A DNA stretch of 64,000 bases from Alsobacter sp046349155 (GCA_046349155.1 JAXMCW010000001.1:744001-808000); one strand, 5' to 3'; positions 1-8,306 are shown, numbered from the stretch's first letter. Translations and numbers: made by a program. Notes: generated from the letters alone by a model not told the origin.

Positions 1-101
1 CCTTCCCCGGTCCGGGGGCGGCGCCCGGCAGGCCGAGAGATCACTGGAGGAAGGACCGCAGACCGCCTCCACGGTCGCGCATTCGGCGGAGAACGACAAC
101 G

Positions 102-1256
102 ATGTCCACCCCTCTGAGTTCGTCGAGCCCCGGAGGCGCCTCGCCGAAGGGACTGTCGGCCCCGAAGGTCCTGGTGGTCGAGGACGACTTCTTCATCGCG
201 CAGGACATTTCCAACGAGCTCAGCCGGCGGGGGCTTGGCGTCATTGGCCCCCTCGCGGACAGCCGGTCCGCGCTGGCGCTCCTGACCCGCGAGCGACCCG
301 ATCTCGCGATCCTCGACATCAATCTCGGGGGGCAGATGGCCTATGACGTGGCCGACGCCCTCACGTCGCTGCACATCCCCTTCATCTTCGCCTCCGGCTA
401 CACCCGCACGTCGCTTCCGGCGCGCTACCAGGACGTGCCGCTTGTCGAGAAGCCCTACCGCAGCCAGGACCTGATCCAGCACATCAAGAGCCGCTTCGCG
501 GGCGAAGGCGCGGTGGAGGGGACGGCCTGGCCGCGCCGCAACGCCCTTCTCCGCTCGCTGGCCCCGGGCGACATCCAGGACCTGCGCCGTCATGCGCGCC
601 TCGTCAGGCCAGGCGATCGGCCGCGGCTGCCGTCGGGCACCGGGGACGTCCTGTTCCCAGAGGCGGGGTTCTGCACGCTCGCGCTGGGCAAGCCCCCGGC
701 GACGGGGCCGCAGGTCGCCATGATCGGTGCGGAAGGCGTCGTGGCCGCGCCGCTCTCGGCAGCGGTGCCCTCGCCGCCCTGGGCCATGGCCTGGCATGCC
801 GAGGCGGAGGCCATCGCCATCCCGATGGAGGTCGTGGCGTCCGTGGCGGCCCGCTCGCCGGACCTGCAGGAGAAGTTCGCCCGCTTTCACCGCTCGCTGA
901 TGTTGCAGATCGCCTGGACGGCGCAGGTCAACGCCACCCTCGACCTGCCGCGCCGGCTCGGCCGCTGGATCCTGATGGCCGCCGACCGCTGCGGCGATCG
1001 GGTCCGCATCACGCATGCCGAACTCGGCCGCCTGCTGGGCGTGCGGCGCGCTGGCGTCACCACGAGCATGCACGTGCTGGAGGGCGAGGGTTGGATCCGC
1101 TCCACGCGCGGGCTGGTCGTCCTGCGCAAGCGCGCGGGGCTCGAACGCTTCGTGGGCCCTGGCTATTGCGACCTCAAGGGTGAGATGCCGGGCCTTCAGC
1201 CGGAGGGCAGTTGCGACCACGGCAGGTCGGGAGCAGAGACCCCGCTGGTCTCCTGA
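102..1256 (+). CDS. Receiver-Crp fusion response regulator
   Basis: A 384-residue cytoplasmic regulator joining a CheY-like receiver to a Crp/Fnr-type DNA-binding module. In the receiver (about residues 22-133) I see the acidic pair D28/D29, phosphoacceptor D72 in AILDINLGG, and K117 in VEKPY. Residues from about 145 look like a degenerate cyclic-nucleotide-binding fold with no clear phosphate-binding cassette. They are followed by a Crp-type helix-turn-helix around ITHAELGRLLGVRRAGVTTS. The usual Crp allosteric input therefore seems replaced or supplemented by phosphorylation from a sensor kinase, but no kinase gene is in the window. The ATG at 102 precedes a serine/proline-rich leader, so a slightly later start is possible. 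Family assignment is firm; targets are unknown. Confidence 0.85.
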   Translation: MSTPLSSSSPGGASPKGLSAPKVLVVEDDFFIAQDISNELSRRGLGVIGPLADSRSALALLTRERPDLAILDINLGGQMAYDVADALTSLHIPFIFASGYTRTSLPARYQDVPLVEKPYRSQDLIQHIKSRFAGEGAVEGTAWPRRNALLRSLAPGDIQDLRRHARLVRPGDRPRLPSGTGDVLFPEAGFCTLALGKPPATGPQVAMIGAEGVVAAPLSAAVPSPPWAMAWHAEAEAIAIPMEVVASVAARSPDLQEKFARFHRSLMLQIAWTAQVNATLDLPRRLGRWILMAADRCGDRVRITHAELGRLLGVRRAGVTTSMHVLEGEGWIRSTRGLVVLRKRAGLERFVGPGYCDLKGEMPGLQPEGSCDHGRSGAETPLVS

Positions 1257-1374
1257 GCGTGTCGCCGGTCGAACGGAGGCAGCGGGAGCGATCACTCCTG
1301 CGTGCGCAGTGTCGTTGCGCCTTTTCAGCGGGGTGCGGCTGTGGTCGGCTCCTGGGCCGACCAGGAGCCCCGCC

Positions 1375-1980
1375 ATGCCCTTCATCTCCCCCAGCCGCCG
1401 TAAAGCCGTCGCGTTCGGCCTCGCACTCCCCTTCGCACTGTCCTTGGCGACGCCGTCGCAGGCGCAGACGGCCACCCGTGTCCGGGCCACCATCTCGGCG
1501 GTCGAGGGCGACCGAGTCACCTTGCGCACCAAGGATGGCCAAGAGCTCAAGGTGAAGCTCGTGGAGCCGCTGACCGTTTCGGCGCGCGTGCGCGTCGACG
1601 CTTCGGCCATCACCAAGGGCGTCTTCATCGGGGCCGCCGCCATTCCCGGAACGGGCGGCGCGCTGGCCGGCGTGGAGATCCTCGTCTTCCCCGAGGCCAT
1701 GCGCGGGACGGGGGAGGGGCACCGGCCCTTCGATCTCCTGCCGGAGAGCACGATGACGAACGCCACCGTCGCGGAGGAGGTGACCGGCGCGGACGGGCGC
1801 TCGGTGCGCGTCACCTATAAGGGCGGGGAGCAGACGATCGCCATCACGCCGGAGACCCGGGTCTTCACGCTGCAGCCCGGCTCGACGGCAGACCTCAAGA
1901 CGGGCGTCGCCGTGAACGCGGCCATCGAGAAGGACGCCTCCGGCGAGTTCCAGACGAAGCGTCTCACGGTGGACCGCTGA
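1375..1980 (+). CDS. Small exported protein, unknown function
   Basis: A 201-residue protein with a clear Sec signal (basic start, hydrophobic core ALPFALSLA, cleavage near SQA-Q). The mature part is rich in beta-strand-like segments. It carries ISAVEGDRVTLRTKDG at the N terminus and VFPEAMRGTGEGHRPFDLLP in the middle, features I associate with a widespread uncharacterised proteobacterial family (DUF5666-like), sometimes mislabelled as a metal transporter permease. It has no membrane segments after the signal. The ATG at 1375 is chosen because it opens the signal peptide; reading further upstream gives arginine-rich sequence that overlaps the preceding gene in another frame. Location is probably periplasmic; the role is unknown. 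Confidence 0.7.
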   Translation: MPFISPSRRKAVAFGLALPFALSLATPSQAQTATRVRATISAVEGDRVTLRTKDGQELKVKLVEPLTVSARVRVDASAITKGVFIGAAAIPGTGGALAGVEILVFPEAMRGTGEGHRPFDLLPESTMTNATVAEEVTGADGRSVRVTYKGGEQTIAITPETRVFTLQPGSTADLKTGVAVNAAIEKDASGEFQTKRLTVDR

Positions 1981-2106
1981 GCGGGCCTTGGCGGAATGTC
2001 GCACGTTACAGTCCTTGCAGTCTTCTCCAAATCGTCATTCAGCATTATCGCCGAAATACTAAAATAGAGCCCCGGTATCTCGTGTAATTATATAGTCAAA
2101 GCGCAG

Positions 2107-2123
2107 TTTGAAACGGCTCTAAA
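2107..2123 (+). promoter_or_regulatory. Candidate Irr-type iron control box
   Basis: The 17-bp sequence TTTGAAACGGCTCTAAA matches the two half-sites of the rhizobial Irr iron-control element (TTTAGAA-N3-TTCTAAA) at 11 of 14 positions. It lies in an AT-rich gap about 90 bp upstream of the FbpA-like gene. It fits iron-dependent control, but no protein-binding evidence exists here and the match is imperfect. Confidence 0.4.
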
Positions 2124-2214
2124 GTGCGATCTAGTGAAAAGACCTGATTGACAAAGGCTCCTCGGACCGAATAGGCGTCATCCAGATCGAGAAATGCAGT
2201 TTGGAGACGTTCCA

Positions 2215-3237
2215 ATGAAGACCTGGAGCCGCCGCGAGACACTTCGCCTTGCCCTGGTAGGCGGCGCCGCCGCCTTGGGGGCGTCGCGCGCAGGGTCCGC
2301 GCGCGCAGCGGACCCCGAGACGCTGGTGCTCTATAACGGCCAGCACCGCCAGACGGCCGAGGCGGTCGTCCAGGCCTTCACCCGCAAGACCGGCGTGAAA
2401 GTGACGGTGCGCCAGGGCGAGAGCGCCCAGCTCGCCAACCAGCTCATGGAGGAGGGCGCCAGTTCCCCGGCGGACCTGTTCTATTCCGAGCAGAGCCCGC
2501 CCATGGCCGCCGTCGACGCCAAGGGCCTGCTGATGCCCGCGACCCCCGCGACCCTCGGCGAGGTGCCGAAGCTCTACGTGTCCGCCGACGGAACCTGGGT
2601 TGGCACCAGCCTGCGCTGCCGCGTGCTCGCCTACAACAAGGCCATGGTGAGCGCGGCGGACCTGCCGTCCTCCATCATGGACGTCACGCAGCCCCGCTGG
2701 GCCGGCAAGGTGGCCTACGTGCCGCGCGACGGCTTCCAGGAGCAGATCGTCGCCATCGTCAAGCTGCACGGCCGCGACAAGGCGCAGGCCTGGTTGAACT
2801 GGCTCAAGAAGAACGGCGTTCTCTACAACGGCAACGGCGCGGCGATGAACGCGGTCGAGAAGGGCGAGGTCGCCACCGCGCTGGTCAACAATTACTACTG
2901 GTTCGGCCTCGCCAAGGAGCGCGGCGCCGAGGCGATGAAGTCGGCCCTGCACTACTTCGCCAAGGGCGATGCGGGCGCGCTGGTGAACCTCTCACCGGCG
3001 GCCGTCCTGAAGACGTCGAGGAAGGCGGAGCTCGCGCAGCAATTCCTCGCCTTCATGGTGAGCGAGGAGGGACAGAAGGCCATCGTGGCGCCGTATGCCG
3101 AGTATCCGGTGCGGCCCGGCATCGTGTCGCCTTTCCCCCTGAAGCCGCTCGACGAGATCGGAGCGGTGGTGACGCCTGCCGACATTGGCTCCGCGGCCAT
3201 CGCCATGGAGATGCAGCGCGACGCCGGAATGATGTGA
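2215..3237 (+). CDS. Iron(III) ABC transporter substrate-binding protein (FbpA/FutA-like)
   Basis: Periplasmic ferric-iron-binding protein of the FbpA family, 340 residues, which would deliver Fe(III) to the permease encoded immediately downstream. The N terminus MKTWSRRETLRLALVGG has a twin-arginine-like signal ending near ARA-A. The mature protein opens with TLVLYNGQHRQTAEAVVQAF, typical of the family. The pattern NNYYWFGL contains the paired tyrosines that bind iron in this fold. The start at 2215 is preceded by GGAG at a good distance; an upstream in-frame codon at 2194 has no such site. The stop overlaps the permease start. An Irr-like box lies about 90 bp upstream. Confidence in family is high; iron as ligand follows from the family and from the neighbouring iron-linked genes. 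Confidence 0.9.
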   Translation: MKTWSRRETLRLALVGGAAALGASRAGSARAADPETLVLYNGQHRQTAEAVVQAFTRKTGVKVTVRQGESAQLANQLMEEGASSPADLFYSEQSPPMAAVDAKGLLMPATPATLGEVPKLYVSADGTWVGTSLRCRVLAYNKAMVSAADLPSSIMDVTQPRWAGKVAYVPRDGFQEQIVAIVKLHGRDKAQAWLNWLKKNGVLYNGNGAAMNAVEKGEVATALVNNYYWFGLAKERGAEAMKSALHYFAKGDAGALVNLSPAAVLKTSRKAELAQQFLAFMVSEEGQKAIVAPYAEYPVRPGIVSPFPLKPLDEIGAVVTPADIGSAAIAMEMQRDAGMM

Positions 3238-4829
3238 TGAGGGAGGAGACCGGCTGGCGGCTGAGACGGCCGCCGGTCTGGCTGGCGATCTGGACGTTGA
3301 TCCCGGCAGGGCTCGTGGCTCTGCCGATCTGCTATGTCGTGCTGCGGTCCTTCGAGGCGGGCGCGGCCGGCATCGCGCGCGAGGTTTTCCGCCCCCGTAC
3401 CCTCGAGCTGATGGTGAACACGCTGACGCTCGTCGTCTGCGTGACGCTGTTCACCTGCCTGATCGGCCTTGCCGCGGCCTGGTGCATCATCCGCAGCGAC
3501 CTGCCCTATCGCCGGGCGTGGCAGGTGGTCGTGGCGCTGCCGCTCGCGCTGCCCTCCTTCGTCATGAGCTATGCCTGGGCGTCGCTCGGCCCGGCCTTCC
3601 AGGGCATGGCGGGCGCGGTGATGGTGCTCACCGTCTCCAGCCTGCCGCTGGTGGCGCTGCCGGTCATGGCGGCCCTACAGGGCACGGACCCGCATGTCGA
3701 GCAGGTGACGCGGACCATGGGCTATGGCCCCTGGGAAGCCTTCTGGTACGCCGTGCTGCCGCAGCTCATGCCGGCTCTCGGCGGCGGGGCGCTGCTGGTG
3801 GCCTCGCACATGTTCGCGGAGTTCGGCGCGCTGGTCTTCCTGCGGGTCGAGACCTTCACCACCGCGATCTTCGACCAGTACGAGCTGCAGTTCGACAACG
3901 CCGCCGCAGCGATGCTCTCGGGGATCCTGCTGCTGTTCTGCATCCCCATGGTGCTCATGGAGCTGCGGCTGCGCTCGCGCGGACGCGTGGCGCGGGTGGG
4001 CGTGGGCAGCGTCGGGCGGCCCATCACGATCGGGCTTGGCCGGCTGCGCTGGCCGGTCTTCGGGCTGTTCGTCCTCGGCGCCGCCGTGGCGTTCGGCGTG
4101 CCTGTCGTCACGCTGGTGGGCTGGCTCGTCGCGGGGTCCTCGGCGGGCGAAGGGCTGGAGACGCTGGGCGAGGCGACGACCACCTCCCTCTGGTACGCGC
4201 TGCTCGGCGCGGGACTCACCACCCTCCTCGCCGTGCCCCTCGTCATCCTGTCGAGCCGCTATCGCGGCCGCGTCGCGCGGGTCGCGGACCGGCTTCCCTA
4301 CCTCGTGCACGGCCTGCCGGGCATCGTCGTGGCGCTCGCCTTCGTCTCGCTGGCGATCGGCTACGCGCCCATCGTCTACCAGTCCGTGCTGCTGGTCTTC
4401 CTGGCCTATGCCGTACTGTTCCTGCCGGTCGCCCAGTCGGCGGTGCGCTCGTCGCTGGAGCTTGTGCCGGCGCATTGGGAGGGCGTGGCCCGCACGCTCG
4501 GCCGCGGCCCGCTGCAGGCCTTCGCGGCGGTGACCCTGCCCAACATCCTGCCGGGGATCGGCGTCGCGCTCTCGCTCGTCAGCCTCCAGCTCATGCGCGA
4601 GCTCACGGCGACCCTGCTGCTGGCTCCCTCGGGCACGGTCACGCTGGCGACCGAGTTCTGGTCCCACACCAATGACCGCGCCTACGCCGCCGCCGCGCCC
4701 TTCGCGGCGGTCCTCACGCTCGTGTCCGGGCTTCCCGTCTACCTCTTCACGGTGGGCACGCTGCTCGGCGGCGAGCGCCAGAAGCGTCCGGCGACGGTGG
4801 AGGAAGGGCTGATCGAGGTGGCGGACTGA
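3237..4829 (+). CDS. Iron(III) ABC transporter permease, two fused domains (FbpB-like)
   Basis: Inner-membrane permease of about 530 residues with roughly twelve hydrophobic segments in two homologous halves, as in FbpB/SfuB. Each half has an ABC-permease coupling loop: around EQVTRTMGYGPWEAFWYAVLP in the first, and EGVARTLGRGPLQAFAAVTLP in the second. It would form the channel for iron delivered by the binding protein upstream. The ATG at 3237 overlaps the previous stop in a TGATG arrangement, indicating translational coupling; a GTG at 3234 is the alternative. The usual third component, an FbpC ATPase, does not follow, so the ATPase must come from elsewhere in the genome. Confidence 0.9.
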   Translation: MREETGWRLRRPPVWLAIWTLIPAGLVALPICYVVLRSFEAGAAGIAREVFRPRTLELMVNTLTLVVCVTLFTCLIGLAAAWCIIRSDLPYRRAWQVVVALPLALPSFVMSYAWASLGPAFQGMAGAVMVLTVSSLPLVALPVMAALQGTDPHVEQVTRTMGYGPWEAFWYAVLPQLMPALGGGALLVASHMFAEFGALVFLRVETFTTAIFDQYELQFDNAAAAMLSGILLLFCIPMVLMELRLRSRGRVARVGVGSVGRPITIGLGRLRWPVFGLFVLGAAVAFGVPVVTLVGWLVAGSSAGEGLETLGEATTTSLWYALLGAGLTTLLAVPLVILSSRYRGRVARVADRLPYLVHGLPGIVVALAFVSLAIGYAPIVYQSVLLVFLAYAVLFLPVAQSAVRSSLELVPAHWEGVARTLGRGPLQAFAAVTLPNILPGIGVALSLVSLQLMRELTATLLLAPSGTVTLATEFWSHTNDRAYAAAAPFAAVLTLVSGLPVYLFTVGTLLGGERQKRPATVEEGLIEVAD

Positions 4830-4964
4830 CGGGCTTGCGCCGCCGCCCCCAACGCAAGCCATCCGATACGAGGCCCGACCGGGGCGTGTCGCCGCCGCGC
4901 TCCCCGCGAAGCGGACGCGAGGCGGCATTGGAGCGGTTGTCGACCCGACGTCCTTGCGGAGGGC

Positions 4965-5072
4965 ACGGCGTCGAAGCCATCCGGGGAACCCTCGGCGGAA
5001 GACCGGACTGCTTCGCCTTCGGCGTGCCGTGACGGCGAGCGATCGGTTCCGTCGGGTCGGGACAGGCGCTAG
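4965..5072. repeat. Palindromic intergenic repeat, copy D (partial)
   Basis: This stretch ends a gene-free gap (4830-5068). It contains the core GCTTCGCCTTCGG and ends GGCGCTAG, the same landmarks as the longer copies near 29.6 and 53.3 kb, in the orientation of the 29.6 kb copy. Its terminal CTAG supplies the TAG stop of the minus-strand hydroxylase gene. The left part is degenerate. Nothing else was recognised in the gap. Confidence 0.55.
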
Positions 5073-5728
5073 TCCTCCGCCCACATGCGCAGCAGGTTCG
5101 CGACGCTCTTCGACAGCAGGTCGAATTCCTGGGTCTTGCCCTGGGCCTGGAAGAGCGCCCTACGGGCGCGGTCCAGGTCGAAAAGGATCTCGCGGCGTTC
5201 CGCCTCCCGCACGTAGCTGCGCGCCCAGCCCACGGCGGCGAGGCGCAGGCCGGCCGTGACGGGCGCGACGCGGTGCAGGGTCGTCGACGGATAGGCGACC
5301 AGCGAGCCGGCGGGCAGCTTCACCTCCTCCTCGCCCGACGCCCCCTCCATGACGAGCTCGCCGCCTGCGTAGCTCTCGGGATCGGCGAGGAAGAGCGTGA
5401 AGGAGACGTCCGTCCGCAGGCCGCCCATCAGCGCGTCGTCGACATGCGAGCCGTAGGTCTTGCCGGCGCCGTAGCGGCTGAAGACGAGCGGGGTCAGCCG
5501 CTTCGGCCGCACGGCCGTGGCGAAGGTCTCGTTGGCGAGGATGCGCGAGGAAATGAGCGCGCGCAGCCGTTCAACCTCCGGGCTCGCTCCCGCCTGCTCG
5601 TTGTCCTTCACCGTGCGCGCCGCCCAGCCCGCGGTGAGCTTGCCATCCTCGAAGGGAGCGGCGGACAGGATCTCGCGCGCCACGTCGATCTCGCCGCTGT
5701 TCAGAATGTTTCCAATGAAGATCATCAT
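5069..5728 (-). CDS. Fe(II)/2-oxoglutarate dioxygenase, PKHD-type hydroxylase (PiuC-like)
   Basis: A 219-residue cytoplasmic oxygenase of the PiuC/YbiX type, a family usually induced by iron limitation and found beside iron-transport genes. The likely iron ligands are H95 and D97 in YGSHVDDAL and H152 in STTLHRVAPV, with R162 positioned for 2-oxoglutarate. Length matches the family (about 225). It converges on the iron permease and diverges from the periplasmic protein at 5894. Its stop codon lies in a palindromic repeat. The start could be either of two adjacent ATG codons (5728 or 5725). The hydroxylated substrate is unknown for the family. Confidence 0.88.
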   Translation of the reverse strand: MMIFIGNILNSGEIDVAREILSAAPFEDGKLTAGWAARTVKDNEQAGASPEVERLRALISSRILANETFATAVRPKRLTPLVFSRYGAGKTYGSHVDDALMGGLRTDVSFTLFLADPESYAGGELVMEGASGEEEVKLPAGSLVAYPSTTLHRVAPVTAGLRLAAVGWARSYVREAERREILFDLDRARRALFQAQGKTQEFDLLSKSVANLLRMWAED

Positions 5729-5846
5729 GGTGTCTGTGTCCGTGCTTGGCGAATAGTTTGGAAGATTTCCATATGACGATATGAAACTTGACCGTCCGAT
5801 TTCACCCGATGTAATTCACAAGTGAAGCCGCTGCAATGGCTTTCAG

Positions 5847-5863
5847 TTTACTGACATTCCAAA
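5847..5863 (+). promoter_or_regulatory. Candidate Irr-type box upstream of the peroxidase operon
   Basis: TTTACTGACATTCCAAA fits TTTAGAA-N3-TTCTAAA at 11 of 14 half-site positions, with the spacer ACA. It lies about 31 bp before the start at 5894. A weaker palindromic match lies at about 5757-5773 near the divergent hydroxylase gene. Together with the box at 2107 this suggests shared iron control; binding is inferred only. Confidence 0.35.
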
Positions 5864-5893
5864 CAGGCAGCCTTGAACTGCCCAGAGGTTCGC

Positions 5894-6721
5894 ATGAAGA
5901 AGAACAGGACGATGTGGCTCGGCCTCGGCACGGTGGTGCTGGCGGGCGGCGCCCTTGCGGCGCCGGTGCTCGCGGCGGGACAGGGCCATGGTCACCACGC
6001 CGCCCCGCCGGCGGCCCTCATGGCGATGCAGGGAGGAGAAGGCGGCGAAGGCGGGGAGGGTGGCGAGGGCGGCGCGCATCTCAGCCCGTCGCTGACGGTG
6101 GCGCGGGGGCTGGCGCTGATCCGGGGCCACCTTCTGGTGGCGAGGGACCTGATCGAGCAGGGGCGCTGGGCCGACGCGCTGCCGCACACGCTGCACCCGA
6201 CCGAGGAGATCTATGGCGGGTTGCGCGGCGACCTGAAGCCGCTCGGCATCAAGCCGTTCGAGTCCGCCCTCAAGGCGCTCGCGCAGACGGTCAAGGCGAA
6301 GAAGCGCGACGCCTATGACAGCGCCGCCAGTCTCGTGGACGAGCAGCTCGCCGCCGCCGACGCCTCGCTCAAGGCCCGCGAGACGGACTGGCCGCGCTTC
6401 AGCGTGGAAGCGGCGCTCGAGGCGCTGCGCGCGGCGACGGGCGAGTACAAGGAATCCATCGCGGGAGGCCGCTTCGCCAAGGTGGTGGAGTATCAGGATT
6501 CCCGGGGCTTCGTCTGGCAGGCCGATGCCATGATCGAAGCCGTGGCGGCCCAGCTGGAGGCCATCGACGCCAAGGCCCTGGCCGGCATGCGCGCTCAGCT
6601 CGCGGAGCTCAAGAAGGCCTGGCCGGCGGTCTTGCCCCCCGCCAAGCCCGTGAAGGACCCGAGCGCGGTGTTCGGCGACGTGGCCCGCATCGAGCTGCAC
6701 GCCGGCGCGTTCCTGCAGTAG
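5894..6721 (+). CDS. Periplasmic helical protein with Gly-Glu repeat, iron locus
   Basis: A 275-residue exported protein of unknown function. A signal peptide (MKKNRTMWLGLGTVVLAGG, cleavage near LAA) is followed by a histidine-rich stretch (GHGHHAAPP) and four GGE repeats. A long, mainly helical domain follows, with HPTEEIYGGL near residue 105. The helical layout and the His-x-x-Glu pattern faintly recall imelysin/EfeO M75-like iron-uptake proteins, but I cannot assign it to them. The start at 5894 has AGAGG just upstream. The peroxidase gene begins 5 bp after the stop, so the two are almost certainly co-transcribed. A periplasmic metal-related role is inferred from context and the histidines. 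Confidence 0.75.
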   Translation: MKKNRTMWLGLGTVVLAGGALAAPVLAAGQGHGHHAAPPAALMAMQGGEGGEGGEGGEGGAHLSPSLTVARGLALIRGHLLVARDLIEQGRWADALPHTLHPTEEIYGGLRGDLKPLGIKPFESALKALAQTVKAKKRDAYDSAASLVDEQLAAADASLKARETDWPRFSVEAALEALRAATGEYKESIAGGRFAKVVEYQDSRGFVWQADAMIEAVAAQLEAIDAKALAGMRAQLAELKKAWPAVLPPAKPVKDPSAVFGDVARIELHAGAFLQ

Positions 6722-6726
6722 ACGTC

Positions 6727-8073
6727 ATGACCCTGCGCGGCTTCGCGACACGCGTCCTCCAGCCGTTCCTGCTCGGCGTGGCCGTCAGCGCGGCGATCCT
6801 GGCCTTCTGGAGCCGGCTTCCGGTCTGCGCCGGGGGCGAGAGCGATCCGCTGCTCGCGGCCGCGCAGGCCTTCCGGCGGCCGGCGGCGATCCCCGTTCCC
6901 GCGGCCGACCAGCCCAATCCGGCGCGCATCGCGCTCGGCCATGCGCTGTTCCGGGACACGAGGCTCTCGCGCGACGGGAGCCGGTCCTGCGCCTCGTGTC
7001 ACGATCCGGCTCTGGCCTTCACCGATGGCGTGGCGCGCGGCAAGGGGATCGCCGGGACGCCGCTCGCGCGCAACACGCCGCACCTGTGGAACCTCGCATG
7101 GGGCGAGACCTTCTTCTGGGACGGGCGCGCCGGGAGCCTGGAGGCCCAGGCGCGCGGACCGATCGAAAACCCGCTCGAGATGGGTCAGGACCTCGAGGTC
7201 GCCACTCGGCTGATGGCGGGCGACGAGGCCTTGCGCAGGCATTTCGCCGAGGCCTTTCCCGGCGAGAGCGGGCCCGCCGCGGGACAGGTCCTGCGCGCCC
7301 TGGCGGCCTGGGAGCGCACGCTCGTTTCGCCGCCCACGCGGTTCGACCGCTTCGCCGAGGGTGACCCGGTCGCCCTCGACGTGCGGGAGCGCGCGGGCTT
7401 CGGCCTGTTCCTCGGCAAGGCGGGCTGCGTGTCTTGCCATTCCGGCTGGGCCTTCACGGACAGGGCCTATCATGATGTCGGCCTGCCCGGGACCGACCCC
7501 GGCCGGGCGGCGATCATCGGGTTGCCTGCGACGGAGCACGCCTTCCGCACGCCCGGCCTGCGCGAGCTGGCCTGGACCGCCCCCTACATGCACGACGGCT
7601 CCTTGCCCTCGCTCGAGGCCGTGGTCGACCACTATGCCGGCGGGATGGTGAGCCGGCCCTCCCTGTCGCCCGACCTGCCGCGCCTTGCGCTTACTCCCGA
7701 CGAGCGCGAGGCGCTGGTCGCCTTCCTGGGCACGCTGTCGAGCGAGGACCCGCCCGCGCCGGCGTCCCTGGCGGCGGAGACGCCTGTCCGGGGCCCGGCC
7801 GTCGCGACGGCCACGGGACGGATTGTCAGCCAGAAGGACAAGATGTTCCTTCCCGGCGCGGCGACCCTGCGGGAAGGGGAGCAGCTCGTCGTCGTCAATG
7901 ACGACGGGCGAACCCACAACGTCCGGCTGGACGGCGATGGGGTGGCGTTCGATTCAGGGGCGCAGGAGCCGGGACAGACCGTGAGAATTCCCTTCGCACA
8001 TGCGGGGGCCTACCGCGTCTATTGCGGCATCCACCCGGCCATGCAACTCACGGTGACCGTATTGGCGCGCTGA
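6727..8073 (+). CDS. MauG-like dihaem cytochrome c peroxidase with C-terminal cupredoxin domain
   Basis: A 448-residue periplasmic or membrane-anchored protein. An N-terminal hydrophobic segment (about 10-28) precedes a dihaem peroxidase domain with two CxxCH haem sites: C88-C91-H92 (CASCH) and C234-C237-H238 (CVSCH). From about residue 370 there is an extra domain with the ligand set of a type 1 copper site: H397 in THNVRL, then C433, H436 and M439 in YCGIHPAM. Peroxidases of this family reduce peroxide or oxidise protein and metal targets; a built-in copper protein could act as its electron partner. Plain dihaem peroxidases are about 330-350 residues, so the fusion explains the extra length. 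It follows the 5894 gene after 5 bp. Confidence 0.88.
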   Translation: MTLRGFATRVLQPFLLGVAVSAAILAFWSRLPVCAGGESDPLLAAAQAFRRPAAIPVPAADQPNPARIALGHALFRDTRLSRDGSRSCASCHDPALAFTDGVARGKGIAGTPLARNTPHLWNLAWGETFFWDGRAGSLEAQARGPIENPLEMGQDLEVATRLMAGDEALRRHFAEAFPGESGPAAGQVLRALAAWERTLVSPPTRFDRFAEGDPVALDVRERAGFGLFLGKAGCVSCHSGWAFTDRAYHDVGLPGTDPGRAAIIGLPATEHAFRTPGLRELAWTAPYMHDGSLPSLEAVVDHYAGGMVSRPSLSPDLPRLALTPDEREALVAFLGTLSSEDPPAPASLAAETPVRGPAVATATGRIVSQKDKMFLPGAATLREGEQLVVVNDDGRTHNVRLDGDGVAFDSGAQEPGQTVRIPFAHAGAYRVYCGIHPAMQLTVTVLAR

Positions 8074-8078
8074 CCCGC

Positions 8079-8306
8079 TCAGCGATGGCGGCGGTGGTGA
8101 TGAACCACGTGGCGGGAATGGTAGCGCGAGCCCACGTAGCCGCCGGCCACTCCGCCGGCGACAGCGCCGACCGGGCCGGCCACGACGCCGCCCGCCACGG
8201 CTCCCGCGCCCGCGCCGACCACTGTCGAGCGGTTCAGGGCCAGCGCCGCGGTGGGCGCGGCGAGAAGGACGGTCGAGACGACGGACATCAGGATGAGGTT
8301 TCGCAT
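8079..8306 (-). CDS. Small glycine-zipper exported protein
   Basis: A 75-residue protein with a signal peptide (MRNLILMSVVSTVLLAAPTA) and a mature part made of a glycine-zipper run (GAGAGAVAGGVVAGPVGAVAGG) ending in a histidine/arginine tail (HHHRRHR). Such proteins usually sit in the membrane or cell envelope; function is unknown. The start at 8306 is preceded by GGAG; reading further upstream gives arginine-rich sequence with no homology. It converges on the peroxidase gene with a 5-bp gap. Confidence 0.65.
   Translation of the reverse strand: MRNLILMSVVSTVLLAAPTAALALNRSTVVGAGAGAVAGGVVAGPVGAVAGGVAGGYVGSRYHSRHVVHHHRRHR

Noticed and set aside
4835..5032. Short open frames between the iron permease and the hydroxylase gene
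   Set aside because: Arginine/proline-rich, no ribosome-binding site, and overlapping a palindromic repeat.
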